From Cycas panzhihuaensis (lineage: Eukaryota > Cycadophyta), in the NCBI GenBank assembly GCA_023213395.1, contig CM041465.1, positions 29,891,741 to 29,955,740 on the forward strand: a stretch of 64,000 bases of DNA. Reading direction: 5' to 3'. Positions 26,328 to 40,769 of this stretch are shown one piece after another. The translations under genes were made by a program, and so were the position numbers. The first letter of the stretch is position 1. Each line of letters starts with the position of its first letter. A model generated the notes under the pieces. The model did not search any database, was not told the origin of the DNA, and saw nothing but the letters and a program-made list of their open reading frames with translations.

Positions 26328-29020
26328 ATGGGAGGAAAGGTATGCAAAGTTATAATTGATGGTGGTAGTTATGAGAATATGGTCTCTAATGAAATGGTAG
26401 AAAAGTTAAGATTAATTTGTGAAGTGCATCTACATCCATACCATATTTCTTGGTTCAAAAAAAGAAATGAGGTGATTGTTAACAAAAGATGTTTGGTTAA
26501 ATTTAGCATTAGGAAATCATATCAGAATGAGATATGGTATGACATAATCATGATGGATGCATGCCATTTATTATTGGGGAGACTATGGTAATACAATAAG
26601 AATGCCTTTCATGATGGTAAGAATAATACCTATACAATCTAGAAGAATGGTCTTGAGGTGAAGTTATTACCACTTAAGGAAGAAGGGCATGTATAAAGCA
26701 TGTTAATTGTTAAAGAATTTATGAAACGTGTACAAAAGATTGGTGCTTGTTATTCCTTAATGGTAAGACAAATAAAGGAGGATAATATAGAGATAACATG
26801 TGAGGTAGTAGGGTTATTAAAGGAGTACAGTGATGTTATGCTAGATGAGTTACCTGATGACTTACCACTAATGAGAGATATTCAACACTAAATCAACTTA
26901 ATCCTAGGGTCAAGCTTACTAAACTAGGCAGCTTATCGGTTAAGCCCAATGGAGAATGAGGAGTTAAATCAACAAGTTAATGAATTGGTGTAGAAGGGAA
27001 TAGTCAAAGAAAGCTTGAGTCCCTGTGTAATTCCAGCATTGGTGACTCCAAAGAAAGATGACTCATGGCAAATATATATTGATTCTAGAGTGATCAATAA
27101 GATAATAATTAAATATCAGTTCCCTATGCCTCACATGAATGATATGTTAGATGCATTAGAAAATGTTTCGTACTTTACAAAGATTGACCTTAAGAGTAGG
27201 TATCATTAGATTTGAATTCGTGAAGAAGACGAGTGGAAGATAACCTTCAAGATAAGGGACATATTATATGAATGGCTAGTCATGCCATTCGGAATGTCAA
27301 ATGCCCCAAGCATATTCATGAGATTAATGAATATTATGTTGTAACCATTTATTAGTAAGTTTATAGTTATATATTTTGATGACATCCTTATTTTTAGTAA
27401 GACTAATTATGAGCACTTAATGCACTTAAGAATGGTGCTTGAAGTATTAAGAAGAGAGAAGTTATATGCAAATATAAAGAAGTATAAGTTTATGTAAGGG
27501 AGCCTAGTATTTCTAGGCTTTGTGATTTCACAAGAGGGATTGCAAATGGATGAGGAGAAGATCAAGGCAAGTATTAATTATCTAACACCTAAAGATTGTG
27601 ACAAAGGTAAGAAATTTTTATGGTTTTGCTTAGTTTTATAGAAAATTCATTAGAAATTTTAGTAGAATTATTGCACCCTTAACAGACTATATGAAGGGTA
27701 AGGAGTTGACATGGACTAGGGATGCAAAGAATAGCTTCCAACTATTAAAGAAGAAGGTAGTTGAGCACCAGTCTTCATACTACCAAACTTTGAAAAAGTG
27801 TTTATGGTCAATTATGATGCCTCACATATTCCAAGTGGAGTAGTGCTTAGTCAAGAAGAAAGACCTATAACATTTTATAGTGAGAAGCTTAATAAGGTAA
27901 GAAGGTGGTATTCAACTTATGACTTGGAATTTTATATAATTATCCAAGCTTTGAGGCATTGGAGGCATTACCTCATACCTAAAGAATTTGTCATGTTCAC
28001 TAATCACTAAGCCTTGAGGTATGTAAATACCTAAAGGAAATTTAATGTTAGGTATGCTAAGTGGGTATCTTATATCTAAAGCTTTACAATTATCTTAAAG
28101 CATAAATCAGGCAAGCAGAACCATGTTGTTGATGCATTAAGTAGGCAAGTGGCATTATTGACCACCATGGAAAATGAGGTGATAGGATTTGAAGCCATTA
28201 AGGATTTCTATGACTCAGACTCGAACTTTAGAATAATTTCTAAGCACTGTAAGAATCCTCTAATTGAGGGAGGTGGTACTTCCTATGATGTTACTTTATA
28301 CAGGATGGCTACCTATTTAAGAAAATATAATCGTGCATCTCAATGGGCTCTATGAGAGGTAACATCATACGAGAGTTACATAGTGGAGGTCTTGGAGGGC
28401 ATTTTGGTCGAAATAAGACCATATCTCTAGTAGAAGAAAAATATTTTTAGCCTCCAGTAAAGGGTAATGTAGCAAGATTTATGGAACGCTGTAGGATATA
28501 CCAAATGTCTAAGGGACATGCACAGAATACTAGCTTATATATGGCCTTACCAGTACCTAAAGGACCATGGACAGACTTAAGCATGGACCTTATATTGGGA
28601 TTACCATATACACAAAGAGATAATGATTCAATTTTTATTATCGTTGATTACTTTTTAAAAATGGTTTATTTTATTGCATGGAAGAAGATAAATGATACTA
28701 TTAGAATAGCAAATTTATTCTTTAAAGAGGTTGCAATGTTACATGGCATTCCTAAGACTATCACTTCATATCAAGACACAAAGTTCTTGAGCTATTTTTG
28801 GAAGACTCTATGGAAGAAGCTAGGAATGAAACTTCAATTTAGTAGTACCTACCACCCATAAACCGATAAGTAGACTAAAGTGGTAAATAGAAGTTTAGGA
28901 AACTTACTAAGGTGCATTGTTAAGAAGAAGCCCAAATAGTGAGATTTAGCATTAGGCCAGGTAGAATTTGCATATAACACTTTTGTAAATAGGTCAACAA
29001 GTAAGTTACCTTTTTAAGTT
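26328..29020 (+). pseudogene. Gypsy G pol remnant: protease, RT, RNase H, integrase
   Basis: Protease (26328-26591, 87 aa open): VIIDGGSYENMVS, with DGG in place of DSG/DTG, ending CHLLLGRLW. RT (about 26890-27600): [41 protein letters not shown], and the catalytic block as YFDDILIFS near 27376. RNase H (about 27790-28140): YDASHIPSGVVLSQE, TFYSEKLNKVRRWYSTYDLE, VVDALSRQ. Integrase (about 28380-29000): GPWTDLSMDLILGLP carries the first Asp. The second acidic position (TSYQDTKF) and the third (TKVVNR) no longer carry the expected Asp and Glu, so it is dead. Confidence 0.85.
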
Positions 29021-29429
29021 CTGTATGGAAAAACCCTAAGGGTGTGCTAGATTTAGTACATCTACCCATTGGGGAATATGTGAGTGACGATGTACAAGCT
29101 TATGCAGAGAATATACAACATGTTCATGAGGAGGTAAGGAAAATATTACAGGACACCAATAAAAAATACAAGGAAGCAATAGATATGACTCATAAATATA
29201 AGGTATTTTAAGAAGGTGACTTAATAATGGTTTACTTAAGGAATTTCCCAAAGGGACCTATAACAAGATCAAATACAAAATGGTTGGGCCATGTAAGATT
29301 ATAAAAAGAATTAATGACAATCCATACGAGGTGGATCTTCCTAAACACTTTAATATCTCTCCTATTTTTAATGTTTCAAATCTATATGCATATCATGAAA
29401 GAGATGAATAGGTAGATTATGAAGGCAAA

Positions 29430-29650
29430 GTGGCAAGTTGGGAGCCCCAAATGCCAATGAAGAAGCGAGAAGAAATTGAGCAGATATTAGATATGAAGAC
29501 AATGAATAAATAACAGGGAAATTATAATAGATACCTTATGTAGTGGAAAGGTCTACCACAAGCAAATAATACCTGGATAATTGAAGAAGAACTAAAGCAA
29601 TTGAATTTTGACAAATGGCAAGAAATCCATCATAATAATTTACAGGGAAA
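29430..29650 (+). pseudogene. Gypsy G chromodomain-like C-terminus
   Basis: The reading YNRYLM, stop, WKGLPQANNTWIIEEEL matches the second half of the chromodomain at the integrase C-terminus of plant chromoviruses (YLVxWxGxPxxxxTWE). One stop replaces the residue before WKG. Such domains direct integration to particular chromatin. Confidence 0.7.
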
Positions 29651-29677
29651 GAATTTTTTTCAACCCAAGGAGGATGG

Positions 29678-30250
29678 TGTAGGAGCATCTAGACCTTCAT
29701 TATAACTCCATCTATTTTTCACTTTTTTATTATTTTGCTCTAAATTTTAGGGTCTATTGATTAAAGCATAACTTTTAACTCGGTGGTCAGAATTCAGTCC
29801 TTCCAATGCTAAATCGAAGGGTTATCCAAGAAGAATAGGTAAAAATGGCCTAAGATAGGGCTAAAGGCCCATCATAGGCCCAATTAATATTTATTTTATA
29901 TGTCTAAAAATAGTAGTTAATTTTAGAATAGTTTTCACTTTTATGTAATAACCCTTAGTGGTCTAGCTTTTCTTAGTAGGAATTAATTTAGAAACATGGA
30001 ATTACATAGTATTTTACATAATTAAGGAGTTTTTAGAGTTAATGTTAGAAGTTTCTAAACTTTCCTCTTTTACTTATATAAATGTAATTTTAAATTATCT
30101 TTTGGTAAATTTGAATAGAATATAATGTAATTCGAAGTAAAATGACTCTCCCTATTCTTTGGACTTTTTCTTTAACTCTTTCTTGTTTTTAGGTTTGTGC
30201 ATGTGAGATAGAGTCTTTTCCTTGCCAGCTTCCCTCATTAGTCTAAGACA
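29678..30250 (+). repeat. 3' LTR of Gypsy G
   Basis: 573 bp with TG...CA ends (TGTAGGAGC ... CTAAGACA), preceded by the polypurine tract at 29666-29677. It aligns to 24338-24935 with many substitutions. Confidence 0.85.
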
Positions 30251-31932
30251 TCCTTCACCCAAGCCAAGACACCCACACTCCTTTGCCTATACTAAAGCGT
30301 ACACCTCCTCATTTTGAAAAGGGTAAGGCCTTATTAATGGACTATACAGTCATAAATAAAGGCATATGATTTGCCTTTAAACTTGTTGGCTATATTATTT
30401 TTAGTAGCAATCGTATGACATGTGGCAAGGCTATATGGCCTCTTATAGGTTTATATAAACTACTGCAAGGTAGTATAGACTAATGTAGAAGAATATTAGG
30501 TAGGAGTTTTTATGGTAATAATCCATCCTTGGATGTGTTACATGGTTTACTATGAGAATAAATTATTATATGTAAATATTGCCTTGAAAAATAACTGAAA
30601 AAAATCCTTTATATATTTTATAACCTTCATTGTAATAATCAATTGTTACTCAATGCTTCTCCAACCATTCAAGACCAATTATGCTATTATAGTCCCTAAG
30701 TGATAGGATTTGAAAGTGGCATAGCAAGCTCATTTTTTTCCACTCAAACTCGTATTTTGGAATAAATTCAATCACTATCATTCTACTTACATTTTTCATT
30801 TACACAGTTTGCTTAACATTGGACTCATTAGGCTTCAATTTACTCATTTCTACAATTCTTAACAATAAGAAATTATAACTACTAGCATAGTCAATTAATA
30901 TAGAGATGGTTTAGATAGAGATTTAACCTTAAGTCTACACCATGGTCAATTGATACCTTACTCGTTAATTATCCATTACAATGTATATCCTCACAAATTG
31001 TTTTCACTTTGATTGCATCAACTACATTTAGTTACATTCCAATGCTATAGGATTTCCATTCAATACTTAACCTCTTTAAACATCTCCACACAAAATGTTT
31101 TTTTTACCACAATGAAAATAAATATCTTTAAGAAAAATTGCATGAGTGTAATTAGTGTTTTATTCACTTTAAAGTTGATTCACATTCCTTATGCCTTATT
31201 CAGGAGAAGGAGATCTAAATCCATTTCTTTCTTGCTTCTACTTCCATCAAAGCTTATCATTTTATCTAAAGTGATTGTCTTGTTATATAGTCTATTAATC
31301 ATTACACTATTTTTCCTTTATTGACTCTTCTAAAGTTTCTAGCTCTCAGATTTTTATTCTACCTTAGATACCTTCATTTAGGCCATTTATAAACCTATTT
31401 ATTTTCACTCTTTCTTAATAGATATAAGGAGTATACTTCAGAAAATTCATGAATTGCCTTTTATATTCTTTCAAAGTCATTGTTTCTTTCTTCGAGTCAT
31501 GAAAGGATTCTTCTTTCTTCTCAAAATAATATACATAAAGATGTTTCTTCTTGAAGCACTTGGAAAATCTACTTTATCATAGATCTTTTTCTTTAATACT
31601 CTTTACTCTTTTATAGTGCTTGCATCACAGTAATGCACTCCCAATGAGATTATAATGTGCTATCCTTATCTTCACCCTTAAGTTGAAGTTGTAAAGACAA
31701 AAATACTTCCATTAAAGGTGGGTGATTTAGCTTTTTAAAACTCAAACTATAGACATATTCCTCTTCAACTATAGCTTCTTATTCTCTTAATTCTCATGGA
31801 GATGATGTTTATTCTAAAGATTCAATCTCATTAGAGGTTTATTTGCTTTTACTAATACTTTATTTTCTAATTATCTTACCTAAGTCCCTTCTTATCAAAT
31901 ATTCTTGAGTTACTCTTTTTTGCCATCACCAT
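30251..31932 (-). pseudogene. Gypsy H protease, zinc knuckle and distal gag
   Basis: Minus strand, read right to left. A gag block near 31520-31330 (EESFHDSKKETMTLKEYKRQF, then RFINGLNEGI) matches the Ty3 capsid domain. A knuckle near 31110 (YFHCGKKNILC) has lost its first Cys and its His. A protease tail near 30690-30600 (LGDYNSIIGLEWLEKH) matches the conserved Gypsy protease end DxIIGMDWLxxH. Between this and the RT at 23086-24337 lies inserted element G, and upstream gag is separated by Copia F. Confidence 0.72.
31928..31932. repeat. Target site duplication ACCAT of Copia F, left copy
   Basis: ACCAT precedes the 5' LTR and recurs at 39409-39413 after the 3' LTR. Confidence 0.92.
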
Positions 31933-32295
31933 TGTTAGAATAATGTTATCCTTTTATGCATTAATGTTATCTTTTAATAAGGTTCATTTTATAAAGTTCT
32001 TTTATAATATTACTTTATATTAATTATCAGTATAGTTCATTGAAATAGATAACCGCCCATTTCAAATAAACCTCCATCTTCCTTAATATTCTCTCTCCCA
32101 GATTCTAGGAGGTTGGTTAGGTTGGTCAGAGCTTTGCCTGATGAGGCAGAGGCTAGATGTAGGTTAGGATGGCATTATCAAGAGGGAGAATATTAATGTA
32201 ACTCTGTGTATTAATTGATAATACAGACGAATGTATTTTATTTTGAATATTATGATTATAACATGTGTGTGTATATTTTAACCCTCTCTCTAACA
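31933..32295 (+). repeat. 5' LTR of Copia F
   Basis: 363 bp, TGTTAGAATAATG to CTCTCTCTAACA. It aligns with the 3' LTR but lacks about 150 bp present there (roughly 39149-39310). Confidence 0.9.
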
Positions 32296-32310
32296 TGGTA
32301 TCGAAGCAGG
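32296..32310 (+). promoter_or_regulatory. Primer-binding site of Copia F
   Basis: TGGTATCGAAGCAGG directly follows the LTR. It differs from the usual TGGTATCAGAGC in the middle, through decay or an alternative tRNA primer. Confidence 0.75.
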
Positions 32311-32419
32311 GTATCTAATCAGAAGGGCATCATAGGCTTCAGATTTTTTTTTATTTAACACAAAAAATCCAAACGGGAGCAACAATAGGTTTTTTTTCAA
32401 ACTCTCATACAAATTTTAC

Positions 32420-33070
<651 letters not shown>

Positions 33071-34656
33071 AGAATCGAGAAGATGCCCTTGCATACGCCA
33101 TATAAAGGGAGCAGTCCATGAACAAAAGTTTGAAACCCTACTGCTCGAGCTTATGTTAAATCTGAAATTTTCAACAGATTATATTGTCATAAATAGAATG
33201 ATGTAAACTGTCAATCTTTTTTTTTTGTAATTATTTAATTAATACAAGACCAACAAACTATATAGCGATCTTAAGCATTGTCTTGACATATTTGTTGCAC
33301 TGATGCTTGAGATTTTTCTTTTTTTTTTAAGAGGGTTGTAAACCAACAGGGCTACACATTATCAATCATGTGTCTTCTTTCAAAGTTGTCAGTGGATAAG
33401 CCATTGCAGTGAACTTTAAGAACCTTAGCCATTGTAGATGACGTAAAGATGCAAAGACATGGTAGGAGTTGTTAACAAGAAACAATGAAGATGCCCATAG
33501 AGATGGAGAAGCAATGGTGAGATGCCCACAGATATGGAGAAACAATGCGTATAGATAAATAACAGACATAAACGGAGGAGCAATCAGCAGAGCAGAGGGA
33601 GCTGTTGGAGGAGATGCCATGAAGACCTGCAAATAGAGAAATATAGAAGAACCCTTCTGCTAACCTAAAAAATGAGTTCCAATCCTAATTTTTAGGGTTT
33701 CTATAGTTCTGGACTCAAAAAACTTATAAATTCAATTGTATTCTTTTTTTCAAATGCAAAAAAGAATATAATCTATTTAATTAAAAATTTGGGTTCATTG
33801 ACTATTAATCCTTTAATTTTCCCTTTTTTCCTAATGTTTAAAATAAATTAAATTATATTGTAATTGAATTTCAGGTCTTCCCCTTCCCGCCAGCCCCCCA
33901 GTCACAACAACCTCCCAAATGAACTTAGTCCAACCTTGAAAAGGGGCTTAACCCCTATTTCATTTTTTTTTATCATTATTTTTTATAAAAGGGGGTATCT
34001 GTGTCTTTTCTACAATAACTTTATCATGCATAGCCCAAATTCAATTCTGGAAGATATGTCAAATTCTTGATTCTGATACAAACGCTTTGATTAGTCACTC
34101 AAGCCAATTAGACACCATTTTGACCTACCAAATCTTGTCCAAAGTTAAGTCTTCAATCACAACCAGGTAGGTTAAGGTAGATTTCTTTTGCAAGTTTTCC
34201 TTATAATATTTCAAGTTTACTTGCTTCAATTTAATAAACATTAAATTTTTTATCAAATATATTGCTTCATTACATCACTTTTTATATAATTTCTATAGTT
34301 TATTAATACTTAATTAAAATCACTATTTTATCAATTATTTCATATAAATCATGATATAAATATGTATCTACTCATATGTTTGACTTAATTTCTCTAATAT
34401 TTGATTAAATTTTTTTTTATTAATGGTAATCAATATTTAATGTCAATGGGTTTATTTTTTTAATTATTTACAATAATATACTTACTTTCTTACATCAATA
34501 CTTACTTACAAATAAATCAATGATTAATTTCATTTGATTAAATCTTAAAGATTGTGATTACCTTTTTTTTCTACACATTTAATCTTGTTGTTTCCTTATC
34601 ATTTTCTTTTTATTTACCCATTAAGAGTATCTCACATCATAAGTTTCCTATCCATA
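33071..34656 (+). other. Rest of the Copia F leader, no recognised coding
   Basis: AT-rich with several T runs. The short open frames at 33366-33632 (minus) and 33864-34070 (plus) show no known domain. I see nothing else to annotate. Confidence 0.5.
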
Positions 34657-35600
34657 ATGGCTCTCATGCCAACAACAACCTCTTGTCCTTCAATTTTAGT
34701 TCTAACTAGCTTAAATTATGTCGACTAGAAACTTAAAATATCCTAAGTTCTTAAACAACAAAAGATCTGGCGATATGTAATAGAAGAGTTTACGAAATCT
34801 AATGATACAAAATCAAAACCCTATATGGTCTATCTAATGAACTCTAATGAAGCCCTAGGTACAATCCTAATATCCTTCTCACCAGACATCAGTAGGCAAT
34901 TCTCTAAAATAACTGATCTTGTTTACATCTAGCAAACCCTCAAGGAAAAATACGATAAGGTTGACAAATGTCAATTAGCCCTCCTAGAACAACAGTTGTA
35001 TGACCTAAACTTTGAGGATTTCTTGGTAAAAATCCAACTTATTAACAAAGATTTAGGTAACTACATAAATTCCTTAACTAAAGTAGGTGATAAAATTGAA
35101 ATTACCACTTATGCCAAAGATGATGAAATACTTGTTCATCTTGCCATAAACAAGTTACCTAAACATTTCATTCTTTTTAAAGCTACTAGACAGTAGGCTG
35201 ATTTTCCAGAAATCACCCTTAATTGGCTAACAAATCAGCTAATTAATTATCAAAATATATTAGTTCAAACTGGAAAACTACAAGATTCTTCACATGCCAT
35301 GTTTTCTAAGACAAAACTTGCAAATAAGTTTAAACAAAACAACTCTCAAAGTAATCACAATAATAATCCTAAGTTTCACAAACCTCATAAAGGTTCTTCT
35401 TCCTCTTCTTTTATAAATAATTTCAATCAAAACACCAAATATTTTAAATCACCAAAAAACCAAAATAACACTAAACAATCATTCCAAAAATGGTATACTA
35501 TTACTTCTAACTCTAATTAGATTATCAGTTGTGCCTACTACTACAAAAAAGGACACACTATCGACGTTTGTAGGAGTTCAATTACTTCTAAAGTTTGGAA
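34657..35600 (+). pseudogene. Copia F gag remnant
   Basis: Starts MALMPTTTSCPSILV (34657). The central part reads YDLNFEDFLVKIQLINKDL and DDEILVHLAINKLPKHF, typical of Copia gag. An Asn/Gln/Lys-rich region (35299-35520) follows, then a zinc knuckle near 35528 (CAYYYKKGHTIDVC) in which the second Cys is Tyr. Stops lie between the segments. Confidence 0.78.
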
Positions 35601-35689
35601 ATCCTCCAAGTCGATCTAGTCTTGATCCCATAAATTTAATCACTCTTTAATTTCCATAACTTTAGCTTTTTTATCTCCATCCACGTAAC

Positions 35690-38600
35690 CAACTTTGTGG
35701 AATCTTAATTTTGGTGCTTCCCATCACATGACGGGACACTAAGAATACCTGACTTCTTACCAATTTGATCCTAACTTTGAAGAGAAAATCTCTTTCAAAA
35801 GTGGATCTCAACTGAAAATTAAAGGAATAGGTGATGTTTCTTTAAAAGATGGTTTAATCAAGGACGTATTCTATATTCCTGGTTTGTTATCAAATCTCCT
35901 TTCAATTTATCAAATCTGCCAAAAAGACTTTATTGTTGAATTCTAGAATGATAAGTTTATTATCAAACAACCATTGAATAAATTCAAACCAATTTCTTCA
36001 TGACCTACTAATTACAAAACGGGTCTTTATAACTTAACAAACCTTCAACATTTAAAAACCAAAACCTTTAGTGCCTTTATAATAAGATTTGACCATGTTA
36101 GTAAGCTATGGTATTCTCAGTTTAGCTATACGAGCTATGGCAAACATCAGTGCTTGAGTAAGCATGATATGGTTCATGGATTACTCTCCCTAAACACTGT
36201 CTATGGTGTTTGTGAAGCCTGTGTTACAGGTAAATAACACATGGACCCCTTCCTACATCATACTTCTTTTCAAGCAAAAGTTCAACTTGAACTTATTCAC
36301 TTTAATATATGTGGTCTATTCCAAGTATCTTTGTATTATGAAAGTAGATATTTTGTCACCTTCATTAATGATTTCTCTAGAAAATATTAGGTGTACATGC
36401 TCAAAACAAGAAGTTAAGTATCTAACATCTTTGTTGAGTTCAAAGCTTTAGTTAAAAATTAAACTAACTCCAAAATTAAAATCTTTAGATCTGATAATGC
36501 TAAGGAATACCTAAGCAATAAGTTTACTTCCTACTACAAGAAGCACGGAATACGATTCCAACATTTTGTAACTTACACCCCTCAACAAAACGATGTTGCT
36601 GAACATAAGAATTGTACTCTTATTGAAATAACCAAATGCATGCTATATACAAAAGGTCTTTATTTAAAGTTGTAAGGAGAAGCAATTGCTTACTCCAACT
36701 ACCTAACTATTTACTGAGTAAATCTTTAGATAATGTTATGCCAGAATAGAAGTGGTATGGTTGTAAACATTTTATCAAACATCTTAAAATCTTTAGAAGC
36801 ATTGCTTGGGGGCATGCTCCAAAAGAAAAATGGCAAAACTTAATGACAAAAGTTCTAAATATATCTTCATTGGTTATAGCAAAGAAAGCAAAGCTTATTG
36901 ATTTCTTAATCCAGTCACGCATAAGATTTTAATCTTATATGATGTTATATTTGATGAAGATGGATTTTCATTAAACACTTATTAAGTTGAACTACTAGTT
37001 GAAAACATGTTAACTAATACGTACTTAGTTGATCCCTGAAATAATTGAGTCATTATCCACTCAAGTCCAAATTTAGACCTTAACCAAACCAACTACCTTA
37101 GACCCATCTGGTCTAGTAAGCCTACTTCTCCTAAACAACTTATTAACAACAATAAACAACCTATTTGGGCTCAGAAAACTCTTTCTAATGCAGGTTCTGA
37201 TGCTTGTAACCTATTGGACACTAAAAAAAAACTCGTTATTAGAAGATTTAAGCCAATTTTTCCTTAATAGCCAAAGTCATGGCCAGTAACGACCTTAAAA
37301 CCTTTAAAGAGGCAAGTGTCAATCCAACATGGCAGTAAGCCATGCAAGTTGAAATTAACACTCTAAAAAAGAATTCAACTAGGGATTTAGTTCCTTTACC
37401 TCCTGGAAAGAACTTAGTCAACTATAAATGGGTTTATCAAACTAAGTACAGTTCAGAAGGAGCAGTTGAAAAACACAAAGCTCATTTGGTAGCGAAAGGT
37501 TTTTCACAAGTTGAGGTATTGACTATATTGAAACTTTTGCTCATGTAACCTAGATGAATACAATTAAAACCATCATAGCTTTAGAAGCAAAATTTTGATT
37601 GGCAAATACATCAAACAAATGTAAAAAACGTATTTCTAAACAGCGACCTTAAAATCTACATGAAACAATCTCTTAGTTTTGTAAGTGATCCTAATTTTGT
37701 CTCCAAGTTTTAAAAAAAGAAAAAAAAGTAGATGACCTAAAACAAACTCCTCAAGCTTGATATACTAAAATTGATTATTATCTGTTACACTAAGTGTATA
37801 AGTAATCATAATCTCTATTTTCAAAGACAAGATAATAATATCACCATTTTAATTCTTTATGTGGATGATATTATAATAACTAGTTCTTTACTTTCACATA
37901 TTCTTCAGTTTAAAATAATTCTGATAAATAAATTTGAAATGACAGACTTAAGCTTGTTACACTACTTTTTAGATTTACAGATTTATTAATCAGAGTCAAA
38001 ATTCACTATTTCTCAACCTAAATATATTATTGAACTAATAAAAATGTTTAATATAGATAATGTCAGTCCAACTCCTATACCTTTATAATTAAGTGTAAAA
38101 TTAATAACTGATTGTTCATCCCCACCTTGTGACCCTACTTTATATCATCAATTGATAAGTAATCTAATTTACTTAATCCATATCCACTCAGATATCCCTT
38201 ATGTTATTTCTTTGTATTTCAAATATATACAAAAGCCTTATGAATCACATTAGAAAGTAGCAAAATGAATCTTAAGATATCTTAAATATACAATATATCA
38301 TGGTCTAATATATAATTTATATAATACTAACTTGAAATTGATAGGATACACAGATTTTGATTGGGTGGGAGATTCTGATGATATAAAATCTACTGTTAGT
38401 TACATCTTCTTCCTTAATTCATTACCTATCACATAGTCCAGTAAGAAAATGCAAGCATTGGCTTTATCTACAATAGAAGCTGAATATTAAGCATTAGTAG
38501 AATCAAGTAAAGAATTATTTTGGATTAAATCTTTATTAAATAAACTTAATTTATTTTCTAACTTTTTTATTAAAATTAATATTGATAATCAAAGTGTGAT

Positions 38601-38780
38601 ATCTATTGCTACTAATTATGTGGCACATTCTAAGATAACACATATAGAATTACATCAATATTTTGTAAGTAATCTTGTAAATGATAATACTATTAATTTA
38701 TTTTATTGTCCTACAAATTTGTAGATTATAGATATTCTTATAAAGCCATTAACAAAGTTTGTCAAACTTTGATAATTATT
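35690..38780 (+). pseudogene. Copia F pol remnant: protease, integrase, RT, RNase H
   Basis: Protease: LWNLNFGASHHMTGH near 35696, where DSGAS has become NFGAS, so the catalytic Asp is lost. GAG-pre-integrase lies near 36100-36230. Integrase: YFVTFINDFSRKY near 36349 (first Asp replaced), SDNAKEYLSNKF near 36490, and an EHKN block near 36602. RT: VNYKWVYQTKYSSEGAVEKHKA (37417), and YVDDIIITS (37858) with both catalytic Asp present. RNase H: ALSTIEAEY near 38460 to IDILIKPLTKFVKL near 38729. Frameshifts separate most domains. Confidence 0.85.
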
Positions 38781-38892
38781 AAAAATTGAAGAAGTCTTCA
38801 TCAAAGGGGGATCATCGTGCTGAAGTCTCCTTATTTTTGTTCTTTCTATCTTCTATATTATTTATTATATAAAAGATAACCTTAAAGAAGGA

Positions 38893-39408
38893 TGTTAAAA
38901 TAATGTTATTATTTTATGTATTAATGTTATCTTTTAATAAGGTTCCTTTTATAAAGTTCTTTTATAATATTACTTTATATTAATTAATTATATAGTTTGT
39001 TGAAATGGACAACTGCCCATTTCAAATGAACCTCCAACTTCTTTAATATTCTCTCTTCTAGATTCTAGGAGGTTGGTCAGGTTGGTCAAAGTTTTGGCTG
39101 ATGAGGTAGAGGATGTATATAGGTTAGACTGGCATTATCAAGAGGGAGGATGAGATCCTCATAACATTCACTCTATAATGTATTTATTATTATCATAAAT
39201 TATTATTTTAGGAGGTGGTCTTTTCATCCCCACTAGGGGGTTTTACCACCTATCAATATAGTGTACCTTTGTTAATTCACATTACAGATCTATGATGTTA
39301 TTATGATCATGTAAATCTGTGTATTGAATGATAATACAGATGTATGTATTTTATTTTGAATATTATGATTATAATATGTACATGTATATTTTAACCCTCT
39401 CTCTAACA
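38893..39408 (+). repeat. 3' LTR of Copia F
   Basis: 516 bp, TGTTAAAATAATG to CTCTCTCTAACA, followed by the ACCAT duplication. A stronger purine tract (caaaggggga) lies about 80 bases upstream near 38802, so the first segment after it could belong to an older, longer LTR form. Confidence 0.88.
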
Positions 39409-39413
39409 ACCAT

Positions 39414-40769
39414 AAATATTTTGAATCTCCTTTTCTGCATAGTCACTCTCTATTGTCCTTTGTATGTTCATAAGCTCCTCTAAAATTTGATCATTATCCT
39501 CCTTGTAACTTCAAATTTATTCTTGCAAGTTATGAATGGTTTCAATAAACTCTACTTAAGACATCCCTGGCAAGTCTTCTTCTTGGCATTGTTCTTCTAC
39601 TAGTCCCAACTTTTTATCATCTAGGTTGTATTAATTAAATTACTCAAGCTATGTATTACTTATCTTTCTAATTCTTCTCTTTAATCCCTTCGCAATATCG
39701 GTCTTCTATGAAAAATATAGACAGTATGAAACTAGCCCTTATACATAAAAGAAGAAAAGATCTATGGAAAAGATATACAAGGCTAGGAGAAACACATGGA
39801 AGGGAGTTTTACTAAGTTTTTTACTTTTAGGGTCTCTTAGGGAATAGTGAAGTTCATAGTTCAAAGAAGTACATTTGTCATGAATTAGCAATTAGACCAA
39901 AAGAAGAGTAATATGAAAAATGCTAAAATATTAGTTAGTTTTGAGCTATGGTTTGTAAATTATAATATCAACAAAGAAAGAACCCCTAAATCATGAAATT
40001 CTTATTAATTGATACAAAATTAGCTTGGGGACTCTTAAGGACAAATCTCTCTCAAATGACAATACAACACTACTTCTGAAGTTTTAGGCTGATCTAATTT
40101 GTAGTAAAAGATTATCCCCGCCTCTTGATGCTTGTTTCTAATCATCCAATCATGTTCCTCTATAAAATTTTCCACCCTTTAGTATGTGCATATACAATTC
40201 ATGTCGGCTTGCAACCTAAGTTTATCAATCAAGCCTGACAACCAAAGTCCATTGATGGAAATCTATTATCAAAAGCCCCTTGAACAAGGTATGTTAACAA
40301 GGGTTTGTTGATGAAAATCTCTCAAATAAAACATGTGAATGTGAAGGTTGCAACATGATCTTATAGACATAAGTCTATTGAGTAAGGCTCTATCAACCAA
40401 AATCTTAACAATCAATATGGTTTCGACAAAGTGGTTGTCAACTCAGGTGCTCACAACCCAAGTGCTACCAACCAAGGTCCTACCAACTCGAGTCTTGTCA
40501 TCTTAAGTCCTATCGATTTAAGTGCTATCAACTGAAATCCTATTGACTTGTAACCAAGCTCTATTGCAATAGGAAATAGCTTACATCTACGATAATAAAT
40601 TACTACAATTATGTCTAAGATTGACTTGTGACAAAACTTCATTTTGGTAAGTATCACCTTTTAAAAAGGATCTACACCACATTTTTATCTCTTATCATAA
40701 CTTTCTCTTCTTTACTCTAAAGTAACTAAGTTCAAACTCCAACTTCATTTATGTTGAGCTTAAACGTCA
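39414..40769 (-). pseudogene. Gypsy H gag, proximal part and leader
   Basis: On the minus strand from about 39640 to 39414 a Glu-rich gag N-terminal region is read (DDKKLGLVEEQCQEEDLPGM, later DNDQILEELMNIQRTIESDY). It continues past Copia F at 31932. Between 39650 and 40769 no domain is recognised and the sequence is probably leader. Confidence 0.6.

Larger units (their letters stand above)
24338..30250 (+). mobile_element. Ty3/Gypsy chromovirus G
   Basis: Bounded by two related LTRs (24338-~24935 and 29678-30250). Directly after the 5' LTR lies a primer-site-like stretch, TATCAAAGCATAG, whose first bases seem lost. Gag, protease, RT, RNase H, integrase and a chromodomain-like tail follow in Gypsy order. 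The polypurine tract caaggaggatgg precedes the 3' LTR. No matching 5-bp target duplication was found (TATGA left, TCCTT right), so an end may have been rearranged. It lies between the protease and RT of the minus-strand element H. Confidence 0.88.
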
